DNA from: Natrinema sp. DC36
Lineage (GTDB): Archaea; Halobacteriota; Halobacteria; Halobacteriales; Natrialbaceae
Length of the DNA: 64,000 bases
Assembly: GCF_020405225.1 (NCBI RefSeq)
Contig: NZ_CP084472.1
Span: forward strand, 1,178,001-1,242,000
Direction of reading: 5' to 3'
The notes beneath the pieces are model-generated. The model was given only the letters and a program-made list of their open reading frames with translations. It did no database searches and had not been told where the DNA came from. This document shows positions 63,255-64,000 of the stretch, in pieces. Numbering within the stretch: the first letter of the stretch is position 1; every line of letters starts with the position of its first letter. The position numbers were made by a program, and so were the translations under genes.

Positions 63255-64000
63255 ATGCACGGATCACACGCCACGGGGAGCCCGTACGCTCCCCACACGA
63301 ACGAGGACCGCGCGGCGATGCTCGAGGCGGTCGGTGCGGGAAGTGTCGAAGACCTCTTCGACATTCCGGCCGACGTCGCGTTCGAGGGCCGCTTCGGCAT
63401 CGACGCACGCACGGAACGGGAAACGCGACGACTGGTTCGATCTATCCTGGGTCGCAACGACGACGTGACCGAACTGCTCGGACGCGGCCACTACGGCTAC
63501 TACATTCCGTCGCTGGTCGACCACCTCGCGGATCGCTCGGAGTTTCTCACGTCGTACACGCAGTACCAGCCGGAGATCTCACAGGGGTTCCTGCAGGCCC
63601 TGTTCGAGTACCAGTCGCTGCTGGTCGAACTGACCGGCCTCACGATCGCGAACTGCTCGATCTACGACGCGGCGACGGCGCTCGGCGAGGCCGCGACGCT
63701 GGCCGATCGCGTCCGCGAGACGACGGGCCACCGCGTGCTCGTTCCCGAACTCCTGCGGGAAGAACGGCGGAGCACGCTCGAGAACTACGTGTCCGGTACC
63801 GATCTCGCCGTCGAGGAGTATCCGATCGACGACGGGAACGTCGACCTCGCAGGGCTCAAGGCGACCGTCGACGAGGAGGTCGTGATGCTCTACGCCGAGA
63901 ACCCGACCGTGCGCGGGACGATCGAGGAGCACCTCGCGGCGGTCGGCGACCTCGCTGACGACAACGACGCGCTCTACGCGCTCGGCTCGGATCCGATCGC
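63255..64000 (+). CDS. gcvPA: Glycine dehydrogenase (decarboxylating) subunit 1, partial
   Basis: At least 248 codons; it runs off the window end. [94 protein letters not shown] and [18 protein letters not shown] are diagnostic of the N-terminal half of the split P protein. It decarboxylates glycine with its PLP-carrying partner GcvPB, presumably just beyond the edge, and passes the aminomethyl group to the H protein encoded at 49316. ATG 63255 is the family's start; an in-frame GTG further upstream is not needed. Confidence 0.93.
   Translation, partial: MHGSHATGSPYAPHTNEDRAAMLEAVGAGSVEDLFDIPADVAFEGRFGIDARTERETRRLVRSILGRNDDVTELLGRGHYGYYIPSLVDHLADRSEFLTSYTQYQPEISQGFLQALFEYQSLLVELTGLTIANCSIYDAATALGEAATLADRVRETTGHRVLVPELLREERRSTLENYVSGTDLAVEEYPIDDGNVDLAGLKATVDEEVVMLYAENPTVRGTIEEHLAAVGDLADDNDALYALGSDPI

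Overview
The window is from a halophilic archaeon (class Halobacteria, probably Natrialbales-like, although no marker here fixes the genus). The evidence is high GC with strongly acidic proteins, leaderless genes with TATA boxes about 25-30 bases before the start codon, a TFB and an RfcL-type clamp loader, NOP5/fibrillarin-like proteins, archaeal tRNA genes (one with an intron), and haloarchaeal DUF families.

Layout. Bases 1-4,080: nop5-flpA (C/D box RNP core), small winged-helix regulators, zinc-ribbon microproteins and a secreted DUF7282 protein. 4,100-12,000: an acyl-CoA ligase, a glutamate-cysteine ligase, a wHTH regulator, an M24 peptidase, heme A synthase and small enzymes. 12,040-13,300: a two-domain multicopper oxidase behind a palindrome that resembles the haloarchaeal anaerobic-respiration (NarO-type) site. 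13,330-17,810: TFB with a partner wHTH, a PadR regulator, zinc proteins and a DUF7115 protein. 17,880-19,170: an intron-containing tRNA-Met and a convergent tRNA-Glu; each has a second copy of its 3' end just downstream, as at an integration hotspot. 19,340-22,610: a membrane-anchored wHTH protein, an MBL hydrolase and a P-loop/DUF5827 pair. 22,786-28,361: three tandem paralogous membrane histidine kinases; the first carries in-frame palindromic insertions in its ATPase domain. 28,470-31,780: a UbiA prenyltransferase and sucCD. 33,200-33,490: the decayed remains of a form III RuBisCO gene. 34,150-39,540: a dehalogenase-like hydrolase and a biotin cluster (bioB, a BioU-like oxidoreductase in place of bioA, bioF, bioD). 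39,560-49,200: rfcL, a PIN/AbrB toxin-antitoxin pair, a second GCS2-type ligase, a lipoprotein, a CBS-domain membrane protein, CinA-like and XRE proteins. 49,316-64,000: gcvTH, an aldehyde dehydrogenase, a NYN protein, an NhaC antiporter, TatD, DUF2150, a pilin-like repeat protein, HMG-CoA synthase, an AI-2E transporter, DUF2270 and the start of gcvPA, cut by the window end.

How the genes work together. nop5 and flpA form the methylation RNP. sucCD belongs to the TCA cycle. The bio genes cover the late steps of biotin synthesis without bioA. gcvT and gcvH supply the T and H proteins of the glycine cleavage system, and gcvPA, 12.5 kb away, supplies half of the P protein. HMG-CoA synthase and the UbiA enzyme belong to isoprenoid metabolism. 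No CRISPR array, intact IS element or rRNA was seen. Functional calls rest on motif recognition by eye; no database search was possible.
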